This document shows, in pieces, positions 59,494 through 64,000 of a DNA stretch of 64,000 nt. The notes beneath the pieces are model-generated. The model made no database searches. It was given only the letters and a program-made list of their open reading frames with translations, and was not told the origin of the DNA. The position numbers were made by a program, and so were the translations under genes. Source of the stretch: an uncultured Pseudoalteromonas sp. (lineage in GTDB: Bacteria > Pseudomonadota > Gammaproteobacteria > Enterobacterales > Alteromonadaceae); assembly GCA_947493455.1 (NCBI GenBank), contig CANLRB010000001.1:1-64000 (forward strand), in the 5' to 3' direction. Numbering within the stretch: position 1 is the first letter of the stretch; each line of letters opens with the position of its first letter.

Positions 59494-60658
59494 GATCCGT
59501 TGCCTTTTCGCTTGTGCTCGGTTGTTGACTCGGCTGGCGCATGCGCTGCCATTGCAATGTCGACAACGGCGCAAAAAACGCTGCCATGCCAAGTGACAAC
59601 GCTAATTCATTTGCCATTGCCCGCTGCACCAATTTACCACCGTAACTGCGTAATGCCCGTGCTTTAGTTTGCTTGCTAAAACTAACGCCGCCCATCAAGT
59701 AATCGCCCGGCTGCATAATGAGTTCTTGGCGCACCCGTTCAGCGTCATATTCACTTATACATAGGTGCGGTGAATGCCTGTCTTTGTTATCAACATCTTC
59801 CAAAGCCGGCACTTTGGCTAGCGACTCATCTGTTAACACCAACCACGCGTCATAGGCGGCATCTTGGCACTGCGGCACTTCAAACAATGACACCATCACT
59901 TTGAGCGCAGCCTTATGATAAAAGTGACTTAACACATAACTCGTATAACCCGGGTTATTAGTACAAAATGAAAATAGCACGTCGTACCATCGCGGATCAT
60001 GACCGAGCCCTGCCAAAGCCAATATCTCGCTCTGTTGCTCTGGGCAATCCGTTTGGCTAAAACCATGAAATAAATAGTCTTGTAACTTTTCAAGTGACTG
60101 ACAATGGGCACTGACCAGTGCTGCATAATACATATCAAAGTCGCCACTAGCGTGACTTTGTTTTATATCGAGTTCGGTCACCGGACAGCTAAACAACATG
60201 CATTTCGCATAAGCACCATAGTGTTCCGGCGATTGCAAAACGGCATTTTTGTGGGCTGTCGCAAGCTCAACCTGCCAATGCGCGGCGTCGCTCGATATTA
60301 ATTCAAGGTTATGTTCAGGCTGCGCTTTTAACGTAGCTAAACAGCTTGCCTGATCCATCGGCGCTAATACATAACTTGCCAATATATTGTAAATTGGGCG
60401 ATGCTCAGCAAATTCATTGTTCAGCTCAAGTATATAAGGCCAACCGAGCGCTATCACCTCTTCGAGTGATTTTCCATTAAAAAATGCGCTGTTGTCATCG
60501 TCGTTAACGGCATAAACATGATTGAGCAATTGTTTCTCAAAACGAGCAACGGTATCACTTAAATAAAAACCCATTTGCTGATAGCGCTCAATCAGCGGAC
60601 ATAAGTTTTTAATCCGTTTGTTATGTTGTTTTAATTTAGTGAGTGCTGTAAACGCCAT
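59486..60658 (-). CDS. T6SS-associated helical protein of unknown function
   Basis: This encodes 390 residues, nearly all helical with repeated 35-45 residue units suggesting HEAT-like repeats (LEKLQDYLFHGFS, ILALAGLGHDPRWYDVLFSF, KAALKVMVSLFEVPQCQDAAYDAWLVLTDE). Such a protein often stands between VgrG and DUF2169 in T6SS clusters (TIGR02270-like, not verified). A basic C-terminal helix with a short hydrophobic stretch (ELALSLGMAAFFAPL) may touch the membrane or partners. It starts 1 base after the DUF6484 stop. Confidence 0.7.
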   Translation of the reverse strand: MAFTALTKLKQHNKRIKNLCPLIERYQQMGFYLSDTVARFEKQLLNHVYAVNDDDNSAFFNGKSLEEVIALGWPYILELNNEFAEHRPIYNILASYVLAPMDQASCLATLKAQPEHNLELISSDAAHWQVELATAHKNAVLQSPEHYGAYAKCMLFSCPVTELDIKQSHASGDFDMYYAALVSAHCQSLEKLQDYLFHGFSQTDCPEQQSEILALAGLGHDPRWYDVLFSFCTNNPGYTSYVLSHFYHKAALKVMVSLFEVPQCQDAAYDAWLVLTDESLAKVPALEDVDNKDRHSPHLCISEYDAERVRQELIMQPGDYLMGGVSFSKQTKARALRSYGGKLVQRAMANELALSLGMAAFFAPLSTLQWQRMRQPSQQPSTSEKATDHA

Positions 60659-60659
60659 C

Positions 60660-61082
60660 TTAATTCAACCTTATTGGCCAGCCGGTAAAGCTGAGGTCTT
60701 GTTCTGAATCAACATTGACATCAACCCCATTTAACGTGACTGAACCACAATCAGTTAACTGAAAATGACTTTGCCCAATTCTTACATTAAGCGACTTTGC
60801 GCCGCGCAGTGCCACGTCACCGTCATCACTTTGCCAGTCGGCTGATGGCAAGTCATGCTCACCAAGAATGCGCCCCATCACCAGCAGTCCTTGCTCACAA
60901 TACTGCAGCGAAACCCACTGCCCTACTTCACACGGTGGCACACTACATAACTGTGAAAACACCGGAATACTTGTGTGATCTTCTAAAAAAATGGCGCGAA
61001 CTCTGCCATATCTGTCAATTTGCGCTACTTTTGCCACTGTTTGCGTGGTTATTTTTTTTGTTGGCAGTACATTCACTGACAT
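60660..61082 (-). CDS. DUF6484-type VgrG-associated protein
   Basis: This encodes 140 residues. It has a small beta-barrel-like body: TVAKVAQIDRYGRVRAIFLE, then GQWVSLQYCEQGLLVMGRIL and a tail SLNVRIGQSHFQLTDCGSVT resembling a VgrG/gp5 beta-prism strand. This matches the DUF6484 proteins encoded beside vgrG in many proteobacteria. It probably assists spike assembly or cargo attachment. It is separated from vgrG by 9 bases. Confidence 0.75.
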   Translation of the reverse strand: MSVNVLPTKKITTQTVAKVAQIDRYGRVRAIFLEDHTSIPVFSQLCSVPPCEVGQWVSLQYCEQGLLVMGRILGEHDLPSADWQSDDGDVALRGAKSLNVRIGQSHFQLTDCGSVTLNGVDVNVDSEQDLSFTGWPIRLN

Positions 61083-61091
61083 AAATTATCC

Positions 61092-63122
61092 TTAATTATC
61101 TGAAATCGCATTACCTTTTACAGTAATATTGGCGGCACTTAAGGTGATGTTTTGCGCATCTATGGTTAAGTTACCTGCGGCATCAATTTCGATGCTGCCG
61201 CCTCCTTGGCTCAGTTGAATAGAGCCTTGCCCGGTGCCTACTAACGTAATGTTATTGCCACTGGCAAGTTCTATATTACCGGTGTCGGTTTGAGCATGAA
61301 TGTTGCCGTTACTGCTGAGCAACGTGGTATCTTGTTCTGCTTGAAACTGAATATGTTGATCCGCTTTGATATCAATGCCGCCGTCATTGGCTTGCAGGCG
61401 AATATTGGCATCACTGGTTGCTTGAATATCACCGGCGGCAGTCAGCGAAATATCATTTTCACGGGTTTGCATTTGTATTTGGTTTTGCGCTTGTAGCTTT
61501 ATATCATTGCCTGCATCGGCAACCATATCTTCGCCCGCTTTAAAGCTCACCGCGTGTTTAGCCTGTACGTGTATTTCACCGTCGAGCGACTGTAAACGCG
61601 CCATATGAGCGCCATCTGTGGCGTCTAATTTCAAACTGTTTTGACTGCCATCGGTTGCGAGCTCTATATGTTCTTGACCATTTTGGTCGTCCATCACTAG
61701 GCTATGGCCAGCCTTGGTGACTAGCTTATTTTGGTGTGCGTTAGCGCTGGTGACTGGATTCGGTGTATTTTGATTGTATAAGGCGCCCAAAATAATCGGT
61801 CGGTCTAAATCGCCATTCTCACCACAAACCAATACTTCGGTCCCCGCGGTAAGTGGAAAGTGCATGCCATGGCCCGAACCACCATAAGGTTGCATTAACC
61901 GCGTAGGTCGGCTTTCTTGCCCTTCGCCATCTTGGTTAAATGGCAACTTAACAATGTAGCGCCCTTTATCGTCTATTTCTTGCTCAATAAAGGCGCTAAA
62001 AGTCGCAAATGCGCGTCGCTGCGGCAGTAATGGCGCTTTAAAGTCCTGACCTATGGGTAAAATTCGCGCTTGGTTTTTATAGGTCAGTCCTTTTACATGG
62101 TTGCCATATTCAACACCGGCGCCCTGATCCCCTTTGTGTTCAACTGCGACCACTAAATAACGGCCATTATAGCTGTCGTGATCATATACATTTAAAATCA
62201 CCCCGGGGCGCAATGCGCGGCAATCACTATCAATAATAAGCTGATGGCGCATGGAGTCTAAACTGGTCATGCGCACATCAGCAAGCGCTTTACCCGCACC
62301 GGTTGCTTTATAATTTTCACCATAACGGCTGTCGCTACCAGCACCGGGCGTTTTACTTTGGCTTTGGCTATTAAGCGTTAAATCAGCCGGTGCCTCATAG
62401 TTGTAATCGTTATAACTTACGCTGTTGCAGTGCAGCGTTGCTTTTTCGCTAAAGGCAAAAATGGTCTCGCTAATGCGAACTTGCCCAGATGGCGCCACAT
62501 AACTGAGGTCAATGGCATCAAATTTAGCGGCAAAATCTGCGCTATTTTCGCACACCACAAACTGTGCGCGCCCTTCATTTTGTTCAACAAACCCGTATAC
62601 AAAGCCATAGCGACGCATCAGACGCGTGACAAACTGATAGTCGTCTTCATCATACTGCACCACCATATCAAGCTGCGGTCCCTGTGCCTGCATTTGCAAA
62701 ATTGCCATCGGAAACCCCGCTTTTTGCAGCACAGTGCGCACAATTGCCGCAGGTGTCATATCGGTAAATATGCGGTTCGAGTGGCTGTGCTTCAGTAAGG
62801 TTAAAAACGATGCCAAACGCACGGTGTAATGAAACCCTTGATGGCTTTGGCCATGGGCAATAAAGTAACTGCCAATGCCCGAAATAGTCCGGTTTTCAGT
62901 GCCCCATACTGTGGTTAAAGTGATGTCTTTGCCAATCACATGTCCAGCGTTAATTGGCTCCGCACTTTGCATTTCAATATCAAAGTAAAAGTCTTCGCAC
63001 AAACCATCGTGCTCTGAATGAAAACTCAGTACCTGTAATAGTTCACTTGGCAAGCCAGTCACTTCAAGGCTAAAGTGATTTTGATTTGCTTTTGTTAAAT
63101 GAAGATAATTGGCAGTTCCCAT
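61092..63122 (-). CDS. vgrG: T6SS spike protein VgrG (TssI)
   Basis: This encodes 676 residues. The gp27-like N-terminal part (about 1-350) has NHFSLEVTGLPSELLQVLSF, FHYTVRLASFLTLL and QYDEDDYQFVTRLMRRYGFVY. The gp5 OB-fold follows (KGRYIVKLPFNQDG, then GGSGHGMHFPLTAGTEVLVC and DLDRPIILGALYNQ). The C-terminal DUF2345-like region is a long run of short beta-strands (IQMQTRENDISLTAAGDIQA, IELASGNNITLVGTGQG) forming the spike prism. No extra effector domain is fused. It starts 20 bases after clpV. The first cargo gene cluster downstream runs to the duplicated membrane proteins. Confidence 0.96.
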   Translation of the reverse strand: MGTANYLHLTKANQNHFSLEVTGLPSELLQVLSFHSEHDGLCEDFYFDIEMQSAEPINAGHVIGKDITLTTVWGTENRTISGIGSYFIAHGQSHQGFHYTVRLASFLTLLKHSHSNRIFTDMTPAAIVRTVLQKAGFPMAILQMQAQGPQLDMVVQYDEDDYQFVTRLMRRYGFVYGFVEQNEGRAQFVVCENSADFAAKFDAIDLSYVAPSGQVRISETIFAFSEKATLHCNSVSYNDYNYEAPADLTLNSQSQSKTPGAGSDSRYGENYKATGAGKALADVRMTSLDSMRHQLIIDSDCRALRPGVILNVYDHDSYNGRYLVVAVEHKGDQGAGVEYGNHVKGLTYKNQARILPIGQDFKAPLLPQRRAFATFSAFIEQEIDDKGRYIVKLPFNQDGEGQESRPTRLMQPYGGSGHGMHFPLTAGTEVLVCGENGDLDRPIILGALYNQNTPNPVTSANAHQNKLVTKAGHSLVMDDQNGQEHIELATDGSQNSLKLDATDGAHMARLQSLDGEIHVQAKHAVSFKAGEDMVADAGNDIKLQAQNQIQMQTRENDISLTAAGDIQATSDANIRLQANDGGIDIKADQHIQFQAEQDTTLLSSNGNIHAQTDTGNIELASGNNITLVGTGQGSIQLSQGGGSIEIDAAGNLTIDAQNITLSAANITVKGNAISDN

Positions 63123-63142
63123 GTTTCGCTCCTAATTTCGCA

Positions 63143-64000
63143 TCAAGATGCTGTGTTATCAGCAAAAATAACGTCAATGCGCTGCTCGTCATCAAGGGTC
63201 AGGGTCATTACATCGGGCATATCTTCTTCAGCCATAAAGCCGAGTAAAGATTTAGCGATGCCAGGTAATATTTGCTGCTCAATAACCGCATTAACACGGC
63301 GCGCTCCACTATCACTCAATTGACACTGCTCGCTCAGTTGCGCCACAACCGCACCATCAACTCGCATTGCCATTTGATGTTGCGCCTGCAACCGCGTTGC
63401 AATTGCTTCTAACTTGAGCATTACAATTTGTTTAAGCGCATCTGAATCAAGCGGGTAATACGGCACAATTTCCATTCGCGCCAGTAAGGCGGGCGCAAAG
63501 TGATTAAGTAGGAATGGTTTTATCGATTGCGAAAGGGCTGTTAGCGTAGGTCGCTGCCACGCAGGGTCCGTTTGCTCATCTGGCATTTTATCACCATCAA
63601 CGGATGCCACCTCAGACGCGTTATCAAACTCACTAGTTAATTCATTATCATCGATTAGTGGGCTCTCAGGCGGCGTACACAACTCGATGATTTGTTCAGC
63701 GGCCAAGTTCGAGGTCATTAAAATAACGGTATTGCGAAAATCAATTTCACGGCCTTCACCATCGCGCATGACACCGCGTTCAAACACCTGATAAAACAAG
63801 CTCATTACATCAATATGGGCCTTTTCAACTTCATCGAGCAGTACGACCGAATACGGACGCTGGCGCACCGCTTCAGTGAGTATGCCACCCTCGCCATAAC
63901 CAACATAGCCCGGAGGCGAGCCTTTGAGTTGCGATACCGTATGCGCCTCTTGATACTCGCTCATATTAATCGTGACTAAAAATTTATCACCACCAAACAG
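63143..64000 (-). CDS. clpV: T6SS ATPase ClpV (TssH), C-terminal part, cut by the window edge
   Basis: The reading frame continues past the window end ([20 protein letters not shown]), so only about the last 286 codons are present. The second AAA+ module shows the pore loop [14 protein letters not shown], Walker [13 protein letters not shown], sensor 1 [10 protein letters not shown] and the C-terminal D2-small domain with arginine finger region [15 protein letters not shown]. ClpV disassembles contracted sheath (TssB/TssC) for reuse. An acidic insertion of about 35 residues ([14 protein letters not shown], then [14 protein letters not shown]) lies between sensor 1 and the small domain, longer than in typical ClpV. 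Confidence 0.95.
   Translation of the reverse strand: MFGGDKFLVTINMSEYQEAHTVSQLKGSPPGYVGYGEGGILTEAVRQRPYSVVLLDEVEKAHIDVMSLFYQVFERGVMRDGEGREIDFRNTVILMTSNLAAEQIIELCTPPESPLIDDNELTSEFDNASEVASVDGDKMPDEQTDPAWQRPTLTALSQSIKPFLLNHFAPALLARMEIVPYYPLDSDALKQIVMLKLEAIATRLQAQHQMAMRVDGAVVAQLSEQCQLSDSGARRVNAVIEQQILPGIAKSLLGFMAEEDMPDVMTLTLDDEQRIDVIFADNTAS

Overview
The window looks like chromosome of a marine gammaproteobacterium of the Alteromonadales, most likely Pseudoalteromonas or a close relative. This rests on AT-leaning base composition, the ChiA-LPMO-ChiC chitin cluster, the ClpV/VgrG type VI secretion genes and the family make-up. The species assignment is inference; no rRNA or tRNA gene is present to anchor it.

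Layout. (1) 0.1-5.0 kb: an exported Rhs/YD-repeat protein with a short variable C-terminal domain, followed by a small membrane-anchored protein that may be its immunity partner. (2) 5.2-25.6 kb: a 5388-residue exported surface protein (DUF4347, 19 tandem repeats of about 124 residues, 10 Calx-beta domains, many cadherin-like domains, C-terminal sorting-like tail). Directly upstream on the same strand is a tightly coupled five-gene set: GNAT acetyltransferase, PRMT-like methyltransferase, degenerate formyltransferase and two tail-collar (MdpB-like) proteins. This is the best candidate in the window for an undescribed system. (3) 25.8-27.8 kb: a chemoreceptor with a membrane-embedded sensor, overlapped by a small membrane-anchored thioredoxin-like protein. 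(4) 27.9-35.4 kb: a chitin-degradation operon (GH18 ChiC-type, AA10 LPMO, GH18 ChiA), each protein carrying two CBM5/12-type modules. (5) 35.9-49.6 kb: mixed housekeeping and sensory genes: exported CIA30 protein, SRPBCC protein, a lipoprotein binding protein coupled to a histidine kinase, an FMN reductase, an RND efflux pair, a 3-methyladenine-glycosylase-like protein, an NAPE-PLD-like metallo-beta-lactamase-fold lipoprotein, a GNAT, an orphan periplasmic binding protein and an isolated IscX. (6) 50.0-51.1 kb: an Xre/MbcA-RES toxin-antitoxin pair. (7) 51.1-64.0 kb: a type VI secretion operon on the minus strand reading ClpV (cut by the window edge), VgrG, DUF6484, a helical protein, DUF2169, a thiolase-like protein, a PAAR-like (DUF4150) 1457-residue effector with a MIX-like region and C-terminal membrane helices, then two tandem, nearly identical 350-residue membrane proteins that are candidate immunity proteins.

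How the parts work together. In the T6SS block, VgrG plus the PAAR-like effector form the spike. DUF6484, DUF2169 and the thiolase-like protein are probably loading adaptors, ClpV recycles the sheath, and the duplicated membrane proteins protect the producer. The chitin operon forms a complete extracellular attack set: LPMO to open crystalline chitin, and two chitinases likely differing in direction or mode. The giant protein with its upstream enzymes and collar proteins reads as a surface adhesin or appendage locus with possible covalent modification. All functional statements come from recognising families by eye; no database search was run.
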